Source: Mesostigma viride (Eukaryota > Streptophyta > Mesostigmatophyceae > Mesostigmatales > Mesostigmataceae). From it: a stretch of DNA of 31,937 nt. This document shows positions 8,431 to 16,659 of this stretch, in pieces. Positions within the stretch are counted from its first letter, which is position 1. Every line of letters begins with the position of its first letter. The position numbers and the translations under genes are program-made. The stretch is from assembly GCA_009746045.1 (NCBI GenBank), contig RPFO01001825.1, forward strand, positions 1 through 31,937. The letters are read 5' to 3'. The notes beneath the pieces are model-generated. The model was given only the letters and a program-made list of their open reading frames with translations, was not told the origin of the DNA and made no database searches.

Positions 8431-9470
8431 TGCCTCCTTTCACCTCTCGCGAGGTCACGGAGGCGGTCCAGCGCCTGCGTTATGACGCAGCCACCGGCTC
8501 TGACGAGATTCCGGCCGCAGTTGTAAAACTTGCAGCCGAATTCGAGGACACAGGTGTTATGCTGCTCTTCCGGGACATCTGCAACCGCCTTCTGCTGTCG
8601 TCGCAACCACCTCCAGCGGCCTGGCAACACAGTTTTCGCACGATGCTGTACAAGAACAAGGGGTCGCCTGCCGACCCCGGCAACTACAGAGGGGTGTGCA
8701 TTCAAAGTGCCCCCCTCAAGCTTCTTATGCGGCTCATCCTGAACCGCCTGCGCACGGCCCTGGACGGTCACCTCAGCGAGACTCAGCACGGCTTCCGTTC
8801 AGGTCGCAACACAGTACAGGCGCTCTTCGCTACTCGCAGACTGGTGGAGGAACTGCAACGCCTTCAGCCTGGTGAGTCCCCTTTGCACCTTGTGCTGGTG
8901 GACTTCATCAAAGCCTTCGATTCGGTTTTCTGGCCTGCGCTTTGGGACATCCTCGAGTTGTTCCGGATCCCCCGCCCCCTGATTGCTGTCATCCGCAACC
9001 TGTATGAAGGGTCCACCACTTCGGTGCGCACTTCTTACGGGACCACGCCCCCATGCCCTTTACAGAAGGGTGTGTGGCAGGGCTGCGTGCTGTCGCCCTA
9101 CCTGTTCATTATTGTTGTCGAATACGTAATGATTCAGGCGCGCAAGCGATTTGCCCGCATCGTGGGCAGGGAACCAGGAGTGCAGGTTGCTAACAAATTC
9201 TGGCATGGCGGCGGTGCGGACACGGAGATTCGGCTAGCAGACATCATTTACGCAGACGACACCACCCTCTTCGAGGACACTGAGCACGTGCAGACATGGC
9301 TTGACTGCCTGGCTCTCGAGGCCCGTGCAGTGGGGCTTGAGGTCAGCAAGAAGACAGAGGCCCTGGCGGTTGGGCTCACCAACCCAGCGCCGCCCCTCTA
9401 TCTCCTAGACGGCTCTCGAGTCCTGTATCGGGACCGCGTTAAGCTGCTGGGCAGCCTCAGTGCTCCCTAG
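8430..9470 (+). CDS. LINE reverse transcriptase core
   Basis: About 340 codons without a stop. Motifs in order are GNYRGVCIQSAPLKLLMRLI, QHGFRSGRNT, LVDFIKAFDSV (motif A), GVWQGCVLSPYLFI (motif B), IIYADDTTLFE (motif C with the catalytic YADD), SKKTEALAVG (motif D) and VKLLGS (motif E). All catalytic Asp residues are present. The enzyme copies its own RNA from a nicked target site. The frame breaks right after motif E, where the next base-frame carries the thumb-like region. ATG 8430 is internal to the original protein, not its start. Confidence 0.85.
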   Translation: MPPFTSREVTEAVQRLRYDAATGSDEIPAAVVKLAAEFEDTGVMLLFRDICNRLLLSSQPPPAAWQHSFRTMLYKNKGSPADPGNYRGVCIQSAPLKLLMRLILNRLRTALDGHLSETQHGFRSGRNTVQALFATRRLVEELQRLQPGESPLHLVLVDFIKAFDSVFWPALWDILELFRIPRPLIAVIRNLYEGSTTSVRTSYGTTPPCPLQKGVWQGCVLSPYLFIIVVEYVMIQARKRFARIVGREPGVQVANKFWHGGGADTEIRLADIIYADDTTLFEDTEHVQTWLDCLALEARAVGLEVSKKTEALAVGLTNPAPPLYLLDGSRVLYRDRVKLLGSLSAP

Positions 9471-10080
9471 CTGCGAGGTTGATGTGGACCACCGCATCTC
9501 CCTCGCCTGGCACGCTTTACGCCAGTACCGGGCCCTGTGGCGCAAGCCCCTGGGCAAGATCGAGAAACAGGACCTGTTCAAGGTCCTCGTCCTTCCTGTT
9601 CTCACGTATGGCGCCGAGACGTGGACCCTCACCGCCGACCTGGCCCGCAAGCTGGACGGCGCGGTCACCAGCATGCTGCGTTCCATTTTCAGAGTAGGAT
9701 ATGCTGCTCATGTCCGCAATGAGGACCTGTACCAGGGCATGCCCTATATCACCAGCACCATTAAGCAACGCCGCCTGCAGCTTGTAGGGCACCTAGCTCG
9801 CACCAACCAGGTAGACACCTCACGTGGCCCCCCCGCAGGACTGCGACCAGCCCAGCCTGGCCGGCACCTCCTGACGTGGGCTGGGCCCAGTGATGTTAGA
9901 CGCCGCAAGGCCCGCACCTTCAAGGAACAGCTAGTAGAGGACATGGGGGGCCTAGGCCTCTCCGTGATTTGGAAGAAGATGATGGACAAGGCCAAGTGGG
10001 CCCAGGTCATAGAGGACAACGAGCCCCCCCCAGTGGGGAAGCGCCCGCGTGTGCAATCCCGCGGGAGGCACGCTAGATAG
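9460..10080 (+). CDS. LINE ORF2 C-terminal region
   Basis: It continues the reverse transcriptase in a shifted frame: CEVDVDHRISLAWHALRQY, DLFKVLVLPVLTYGAETWTL, DGAVTSMLRSIFRVGY, RRLQLVGHLARTNQ and WKKMMDKAKWAQVIEDN. 'VLTYGAETWTL' and 'RRLQ..GHLART' are standard C-terminal signatures of LINE ORF2 proteins. It ends at TAG 10078-10080. The MMDKAKWAQVIEDN tail recurs at 26.3 kb and, diverged, at 20.9 kb, which shows it is part of the element. Confidence 0.8.
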   Translation: MLPSCEVDVDHRISLAWHALRQYRALWRKPLGKIEKQDLFKVLVLPVLTYGAETWTLTADLARKLDGAVTSMLRSIFRVGYAAHVRNEDLYQGMPYITSTIKQRRLQLVGHLARTNQVDTSRGPPAGLRPAQPGRHLLTWAGPSDVRRRKARTFKEQLVEDMGGLGLSVIWKKMMDKAKWAQVIEDNEPPPVGKRPRVQSRGRHAR

Positions 10081-10270
10081 CTCCCCCTAGGGCAGCGTGC
10101 GGCTGCCTAGATAGATGTTGTAGTTAGAATGTTGTTAGATAGATGTAGTATGTAGCCAATGTAGATAGATTAGACCGGTAGGAATGTGTGCACCCATCCA
10201 TCCATCCATCGGGGTTAATGCTCCGTGACTCCCCAACGGGAGCACGAGTCTAATTAATTAATTAATTAAT
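10081..10270 (+). other. LINE 3' UTR: CCAT repeats, stem-loop and (TTAA)n tail
   Basis: After the ORF2 stop come several TAGATAGATG-like steps, GATTAGACCGGTAGG, CCATCCATCCATC, a hairpin at 10219-10244 with arms TGCTCC and GGAGCA, then GAGTCTAATTAATTAATTAA. Shortened copies of this 3' end occur at 16080-16232, 16426-16502 and 19725-19810, with more diverged relatives at 15971 and 26700. A stem-loop next to a short tandem tail is a common LINE RNA signal for its own reverse transcriptase. Confidence 0.8.
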
Positions 10271-10955
10271 GGTAGCTCGAGCCTGCCGTTATCTTGTCCG
10301 CGTGTTCGAGTCGTTCAGGATGATGAAGATGAATGGTGATGGAAATGTGTATCCTTGTGCATTGAAATTATGGCTGGCTTACGTGTAGAGCGACTAGATG
10401 ACCTAGACGGTGGGGCCGGAAACAGCATGCTTGATCAGGGCGTGTGTTTCGAGCCTAACTGGCCGGGAGTGTCTAGTGGTGAGCACCATTGCTGCGATCG
10501 CTCTCCCTCATCATGTTCAATCTTTTCAGGCAACTCAAGAATTACTAGTACAAACAGTGTGCAAAAACTTGGGGCATGTGAATGCCTGAGTGGTGACCAT
10601 TGCTAGCAGAATGCATAATGTAAGGTAGACGTTGCCAGTATGCCACATTGCTGTGATGTGCAGTGCACGTCCATATATACCCCATGACATCATACCTTTA
10701 AACTACTTGGCACATTGCAAAATGGGAAGGAAAGGTGGACAATACATGCCACATCACTAGAACACAGCCATTTTGTTGCTACCAACACGCACTCTGCATG
10801 ATATATTCGTGTAACATATGTCAAGAACATGCCGAGCGAACATCAAGGTGAAGTGACACCCAGCCGCTGGCACATGTCACCTGGCATCCACGTATTCTGA
10901 CGTGATATGGTATTGGCATATCCCGTGTCTCCATCTCTTGTGCTTTGTGGGTACC
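10271..10955. other. Spacer, no supported gene
   Basis: Mixed-composition DNA with no long open frame, repeat or motif that I can support. Confidence 0.45.
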
Positions 10956-12260
10956 GAGCCACCCATGCAGTAAGCCACCCATGAAGCCACCTGGTCACCC
11001 ACCCAATGAACTGCTCACACTCTTGCGCGCCCGTGCACCCAACCACCCACACGTCCACCCACCTAGTGACCAAGCCAGCCAGCCAGCCGTGCACGTGCTA
11101 ACCAACCTCATATAACCACGCGTGTACCTATGCACCCGACCACCTACCAACCCACTTGGACATTCACCCACCCAGCAAGGCACCTGCGCAACCCACACAC
11201 CTACAGGTAACAAGGAAGCACTAGCACTCACCCATCCAATGAGCCAACCACCCAACCACCTATTAAACACCCAGCCAGCATGCCCCATATGCACCATCCG
11301 GCCACCCACCCTTGACCCACCCACCCACCCACCCACCCACCCACCCACCCACCCACCCACCCACCCACCCACCCACCCACCCACCCACCCACCCACCCAC
11401 CCACCCACCCACCCACCCACCCACCCACCCACCCACCCACCCACCCACCCACCCACCCACCCACCCACCCACCCACCCACCCACCACCCACCCACCCACC
11501 ACCCACCCACCCACCCACCCACCCACTCAACCACTCAGTGCCCCCCACCCTTATACCCACTGACCCACCCACACATGCATTTTCTCAGCCAGCCACCCAC
11601 CCACCCCACCCCCAACCTGCACAGCCCTTCACCCGCGATATCAGGTGAGTCGGTCCGAACCATAAACCCACCCACGCATCCATATCTGTGCGCCTACCCG
11701 CCCATCTACCCGTCCCTACGCCCACCGACCCACACCTAGTCATCTACACATCCACCAGCCACCAACCACCAATGGCCCATCCACCAACCCACCCACCCAC
11801 ACGCATCCCTAACCACCCAACCACTAACCCACCATCCTCAAACCCATGCAACTGCTTCACTCACACATCCAACTACCCACCCACTTCGAAGTCCCCAAAG
11901 CCTATCATCACGCAGACACCTGGCCATCTGCCTATCAGCGATCACCATAACACTCATCTACCCACCATGACCAGCCACCCAACCACCCACCCTCTCCAAC
12001 TGCCTGCACATGCTCCTAGGCAGCTACTCGGCCAGCCATTTACCAAGGCATTCACCTTTCAGCCAGCAACCTGCCATTGAACCCACCCACGTCCAGGAAT
12101 CCCTTGAAGCATCTACAGCCTAAGCCTCCCACCCAAGACTTCCAGGGCAACTAAACAACCAACCAAACAAACAATCAACCAGCAACACAACTACCTAACC
12201 ACCTAACCACTCAACAACCCGATCACCGAACCACCTAACCACCCAACACCCATGCAAACC
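10956..12260. repeat. CCCA-rich region (degenerate tetranucleotide expansion)
   Basis: About 1.3 kb is dominated by CCCAC, ACCA and CCAC steps with very little G on the plus strand. Purity falls off on both sides of a pure core. The long open frames here (Thr-His-Pro-Pro or Trp-Val-Gly-Gly repeats) are consequences of the tetranucleotide and not genes. Confidence 0.9.
11314..11525. repeat. Pure (CCCA)n microsatellite, about 210 bp
   Basis: Roughly 50 CCCA units in a row, with two CCACC interruptions near 11482-11500. The complementary strand is (TGGG)n, a strong G-quadruplex former, and the plus strand could form i-motifs. Confidence 0.97.
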
Positions 12261-13860
12261 AGCCAGGCATGTGCCCGCCCATTTGCCCTCGCACGCCCGC
12301 ACCATCGCGTCCCTCCATACACGCCCCGTTCACCTAGCCAGCCACCTGCCCAACTCACGCATGAAGTCAATATTAGCCATGCACGGCCTCACGTTGCATC
12401 ACTTGCATTGCATGGGTAGTTTGCATGAGGCAGCTTCCATCTCGTTGTCAGCAACTGAAAAGGCTCTTTCTTTAGTGTAATGAATGAGCAACAACATTGG
12501 AAACGTTATCCTATGCCTCTTAAGAACAGTCTTTAAATCAGAAAGACGAGGGCAAATATCTGGACAAGGTGGCAATAACCACTGCAAAATGCACTTGAGA
12601 ATGTCTTATTAATCCAGCTCTCTACCCTTTGAGAAGCTGCCTTGCGTTAGCAGCGATCCTGGGCCCTGTAGCTCGCTCACCTCGCTTAATCTGCGCTTCT
12701 TTATGGCTGCCGGGAGATGCGAAGCTTTAACCCAGCGTGTCGTGGCGTGGTCCTCTGCCCGGCCCATCCCGGTTTCGAGGATGACACCTCGAAACCGCAT
12801 GCCGACTAATTAAAAACGATGTCCCCCTTTGCCGTATGTATCTGGCGTCAAAAGAACAATAAACTCGCTTGCAAAACACTGTCGCAAAGAGCTTTCTACA
12901 GGCATTATAAGCAATTTTCGCAGTTTTTACCGCACTTATTGCACATCCGGGAGACCATTAGGGACCTTTGCGCGGAATCTTGGGCACACCATATGTCCTG
13001 ATCATTTGCTTATTGCCGCAGGCTGGCAGTATAGGAAGGTCGGGCATAGCCTAAAGAGGTAATTATCTGACGATAAAGATTTGCATTGCATGACGCAAGA
13101 AACAGATGGATTTCGCGCCCCCCTGTTTATTCACGCCAATGCCTGCCGGAAATTAAAAGCGAAACTCAAAAAACGAAAACGCTAACGTTTTTAGGCACAT
13201 TATAACGAACAATCTGAGCTATCATGCCCCCCATTTCATCTCCTCATGTGACGGAGACTTTGAGACACGTACCACCGAGAAATCTGGTTTTCGCGGAAAA
13301 CTGGTGCGCTGTGAAAAAAATAATTTGTCCCGTTCAATGCCCTCGTCGTAATTTTAGCATATATCGTTCCAAAATGATTCCATGAATTCCTCGTGATGTA
13401 AGCTTCGTTTTGACACCTCAAGCAGCTGCAATGACGCAAGTTTCAGAACGCTAGCTGATGGTCAACCGCCATGGGTGTTTTTGTCATTTTCGCCTCACGC
13501 GTGGCGGGAAAAATCTAGATCTCGGACGAAAAGCGGACAAAAAAAAGACCAAGTCTGGCGGGGTTCGATGTGTTGTGCCAGGGCAGCTTCAGGTGTAGCT
13601 TCAGGGCTCACCGCGGCCGCCAGCTGCGCTGCGTCGTGGTGTGTTTGCTCTCGTATAATATTGAGTGATATCTTCGGTATAATTATTGAATATGTCAGCG
13701 TGTGCGTCTTGGAAATTGATTGCAGCTAGCTGTGTTTTTTGTTGTATTCACCTTTGCCCGGACTTTCAGACTTTTTTTTTTCAAACTTACCTAAGTAATG
13801 AAAAAAACCTAAGTCCAAAGCCAAACCTCCTTTATGACGCAAATCTGCTTTTGGCATAGG
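12261..13860. other. Spacer, no supported gene
   Basis: Short open frames on both strands lack motifs. A possible donor GCGAG|GTGAGC on the minus strand near 12690 follows a short open stretch, but nothing joins to it convincingly. Confidence 0.45.
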
Positions 13861-13862
13861 AC

Positions 13863-14025
13863 CGGTTGTGTTTTTTGCCTAAGTCAGCCCTGCAAAAAAA
13901 AAAGCGCTGCTATCAAGGGTTACTGCACGGCTGAAACACTTACGTCCTGTGCTTTTTTCCTAACGCAGCCCTGCAAAAAAAAAAAAGATACCAAGGGTAA
14001 TGCAAGAGCTGAAAATGTAAACTTG
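13863..14025. repeat. ~80-bp tandem duplication with poly-A runs
   Basis: The block TTTTTTGCCTAAGTCAGCCC, then TGCAAAAAAAAAA, ATCAAGGGTTACTGC and GCTGAA recurs as TTTTTTCCTAACGCAGCCC, TGC plus poly-A, ACCAAGGGTAATGC and GCTGAA. The copies differ at several sites, so the duplication is not recent. CCTAAGTC also appears nearby at about 13790 and 15840. Confidence 0.8.
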
Positions 14026-14245
14026 TTGCATTTCCAAAAAAAAAAACGTGGGGACTTGCGTGTATTCATTATGCTGCACATGTGTAATGCACATGTGCTT
14101 ATTTCATGTTGCCATGCCAGATTCATATAAGGTTACAGTTATGATATGATTGTGTGGGTCATGATCCAAGTCAACAAGTATTGCATTAAAAATATTTCAG
14201 GTCACTTAATTTCATCCCCATGTTACAGCCATCATCACCATAACT

Positions 14246-15667
14246 TCACGACACTTCAATATAGTCCCCGCACAAAATCATCTCATCACGACCATCATCA
14301 CCGTCTATGATCCTGTCTAGCCAGGCATCATTAAACTTGTCAGTCACCACACGTAATTGTGCGGGAGTTTTCTATCCATGGGCAATTTCTACTTCCATCT
14401 CATTCGCAAAGTCCACCACTTGTTGGTACAATCATGATGATGGTTGCGCGTCGTCAGCAACAGGTGACTCAATTTTGGCAGGTTCTTTTTTCAATTTTTT
14501 AGTGACAGGCTGCAGGCCAGCCTCCTCCTCCCCGAGGTCGAAGTACGCGGAGCAAATATGGCGGCTGCCGGTGAGCATCAGAGACGAGCACACGTCGCTC
14601 CTCCTCGCTCAGATCCCTGCTTGTAGCTGTCACGGTGATGTGGTAGGATGCCCATTTCGGCTTTTTCTCCGTGCTGGCCTTGTCGCCCAGCACGGGAATA
14701 TACTCCTCCTCGCTTCCGCCGGGGGCCTCCTCGGCAGGGGCAGCCGGCTGCTTGGCTTGCTGGGCATCGCCTTGTGCTGCCTTCTTCTGCGCTTCCTTCC
14801 TCTCTGCTTTCTCACTCGCCTTCCTGCAAAATCCCAGCATAACAGATAGCAGAAAGCCGAATTGTAATTAGCATGGATATAACGCATTAAGCAAAAGGTC
14901 AAAATGCAAGAATAGCGTCCACACGAACCACCAAGAAACTTTTTTTCTGGCTTCGCTGCGTAGGTGCTGTCTGCGTCGCCCTGGTGTTGTGAATATCCGA
15001 TTGCAGCAGTCGCACGGGTATCCATTAGTAGGTACAGGTTGTGCCCTGTCGTGCTCCCTCTGCTCGGCATAAGCCGGGTGCAGGTTGTATACTGCGGGGT
15101 CACCTCAGTTTCTGCTTTTTCTTCATTTTGACACTCCCCTTCCTCTGAATCCTCGCCTTTATCACTCTCCTCTCTCTCCACCACATTTTCGGTATCGCCG
15201 CTCGATTCATCGCTTAAAATGAAGTTTCTGTGCCGTGTGGTGCGCGGGTTAAGCTCGTCGTCGGCGACGTCGTCGTCTTCAAGCTCATGCCGGGCTTGGC
15301 GCCTGGCTTCTCCAGCTTGACCATGTCCTGTTGTATATGCGCTGGCATGTGCTTTCCTAATTTTATTCTTCCTTCCAATCGTGCGTGTCCATTTGGAATC
15401 AAATGCCTCTGAATATCGGATATTCTTCTTCCCTGCACGTTTCGTTTTTTCGTGGGACGCTGTCCAGTAGTATGCGCTGTCATGTCCTTTCCAGAATGTC
15501 CTTTCGGAATGTTTTGTTCCGTTTGTGTATCCAATCGTGCGTCTCCATTTCGATTCCATGATAATTTTTTCCTCCAATCGTCCGTTTCGAATCTGATTGC
15601 CTTTCATGCGAATCTTTTTCCCTCTACCGGTTCTGTTCATGACTTGGCGTTTCATTTTTTCGTCCAA
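14246..15667 (-). CDS. Unrecognised two-exon gene with charged, low-complexity protein
   Basis: Exon 1 (about 15667-14940) encodes a basic N-terminal part with two diverged repeats, SKWRRTIG.. and SKWTRTIG.. It then has a strongly acidic stretch (SDESSGDTENVVEREESDKG, EDSEEGECQNEEKAETEV), likely disordered. Exon 2 starts at 14823 and, after splicing, gives a Lys/Ala-rich coil (KKASEKAERKEAQKKAAQ), GSEEEYIPVLG and KKPKWASYHITVTATSRDLS. The frame then shifts by one near 14580-14620 and continues as ICSAYFDLGEEEAGLQPVTK. Coding-like sequence goes on past an in-frame TGA (14434-14432) and TAG (14374-14372) to a TGA at 14248-14246 (KFNDAWLDRIIDG, MILCGDYIEVS). I recognise no domain. It may be a decaying gene or one with further unseen introns. 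Confidence 0.45.
14824..14939 (-). other. Predicted intron (116 nt) in the minus-strand gene
   Basis: The acceptor is TTTTGCAG|GAAGGC. The donor candidate is AAAAAAA|GTTTCT. Both are phase 2, and joining them makes one continuous Lys-rich helix (AKPEKKKASEKAERK). The donor is weak beyond GT, so the exact 5' site is uncertain. Confidence 0.45.
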
Positions 15668-15970
15668 TCCTGAGTGTTCATTACTTCCTGTTCATAGCCT
15701 TTCCCTATGATTTGGCGTTTCATCGCTGATGTCGTACGCTGTGTACGACTTATATCAGTAGCACGTCCCGCCACAGACGAGTTTCCGTGTTGTACACTTG
15801 TCTTCTCCCGGTTAGGGCTAAGTTTTGCAAAAAACAAAAGTCCTAAGTCGAAACCATTTTTTCCGCCTGTTGTGGCTTGCCTCCGGGCGGCGGGCCTGAG
15901 ATGGGTGCCTCTGCCCTCTTCCCAGTGTGCAACATACAGGGATGAAAAACACTTCCACGCCGGCTGTATG

Positions 15971-16026
15971 ATTATTGTGCTCCGCGACTGCGGGAAACGG
16001 GAGCGCGTGTTTAATTAATTAATTAC
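15971..16026 (+). mobile_element. LINE 3'-end fragment (hairpin + TTAA tail), variant subfamily
   Basis: ATTATTGTGCTCCGCGACTG is followed by CGGGAAACGGGAGCGCGTGT and TTAATTAATTAATTA. It matches the LINE 3' stem-loop and tail but has ATTATTG in place of GGGTTAA before the hairpin. That version recurs at 26700 and, inverted, at 16613-16653. Confidence 0.65.
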
Positions 16027-16064
16027 TGAATGATGTGCAGAGCTCTGGTAGGACCACATGCTGC

Positions 16065-16247
16065 CATGCAGGACCATAATTAATTAATTAATTAATTAAT
16101 TAATTAATTAGACTCGTGCTCCCGTTGGGGAGTCACGGAGCATTAACCCCGATGGATGGATGGATGGGTGCAAACAGTCCTACCGGTCTAATCTATCATC
16201 TACATCGGCTACATACTACATCTATCTAACAGCATGCAGGACCATAA
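16065..16247 (-). mobile_element. 5'-truncated LINE copy (153 bp) with 15-bp target-site duplication
   Basis: CATGCAGGACCATAA occurs at 16065-16079 and again, identical, at 16233-16247. Between them lies the reverse complement of the LINE 3' end seen at 10.1-10.27 kb: a long (TTAA)n tail, GACTCGTGCTCCCGTTGGGG hairpin, GATGGATGGATGG, CAGTCCTACCGGTCTAATC and ATCTACATCGGCTACATAC. A 3' fragment with its tail at one edge and flanking direct repeats is the classic product of target-primed reverse transcription. Confidence 0.92.
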
Positions 16248-16425
16248 GCATCGGCGAACATGCATGTCTGGAGGTGGATTGACGCTTGCATTTACAGTTT
16301 CAAAGCTAGAAGTGGGCGCACACCCTGTGCAACACTTGTATGCTTCGCGTCTTTCCTCGATCCCAGGTCTATACGACTACTCTAGTACTTACACGGACCG
16401 TCATGCATGTGTCCATGTAACTTTG

Positions 16426-16502
16426 TCCATCCATCCATTGGGGTTAATACTCCGTGACTCCCCAACGGGAGCACGACGGTGTTTGATTAATTAATTAACT
16501 AT
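16426..16502 (+). mobile_element. LINE 3'-end fragment
   Basis: TCCATCCATCCATTGGGGTT is followed by AATACTCCGTGACTCCCC, AACGGGAGCACGA and a GATTAATTAATTAA tail. A second TTAATTAATTAATTAA run follows within 15 bp. No clear target-site duplication was found. Confidence 0.8.
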
Positions 16503-16601
16503 TTTTAATTAATTAATTAATCAATGCGTGCAAGCAGAATTAGTACGTTGTCTCATATATAATTTGGTTGTTTCCTTGATAAGTCTCTCTTGACATACCG
16601 C

Positions 16602-16653
16602 ATGCACAATAAATATTTACGCGCTCCTGTTGGGGAGTCGCGATGCACAATAA
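16602..16653 (-). mobile_element. Minimal LINE 3'-hairpin insertion flanked by 11-bp direct repeats
   Basis: ATGCACAATAA occurs at 16602-16612 and 16643-16653. The 30 bp between reads, on the minus strand, CGCGACTCCCCAACAGGAGC then GCGTAAATAT, which is the LINE stem-loop with almost nothing else. Part of the right repeat also resembles the ATTATTGTGC seen before the hairpin in the variant subfamily, so one repeat arm could belong to the element. Confidence 0.6.
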
Positions 16654-16659
16654 TGCAAG

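Larger units (their letters stand above)
6990..10270 (+). mobile_element. Non-LTR retrotransposon (LINE), 5'-truncated and frameshifted copy
   Basis: In order the element shows an incomplete AP-type (EEP) endonuclease, a Pro/Ala-rich linker, a reverse transcriptase with all core motifs, a C-terminal region, a 3' UTR with CCAT repeats and a stem-loop, and a (TTAA)n tail ending at 10270. There is no ORF1 upstream, as expected for incomplete reverse transcription. At least three frame changes (near 7890, 8150 and 9460), plus a deletion in the endonuclease, make it inactive unless they are sequence errors. Its closest relative in the window is the minus-strand element at 20.6-26.1 kb, to which it is homologous but clearly diverged. 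I did not find its target-site duplication. Confidence 0.85.

Noticed and set aside
10995-11739. Long open frames of Thr-His-Pro-Pro or Trp-Val-Gly-Gly repeats
   Set aside because: They are direct products of a pure CCCA tetranucleotide that is open in every frame; there is no non-repetitive coding flank or splice signal.
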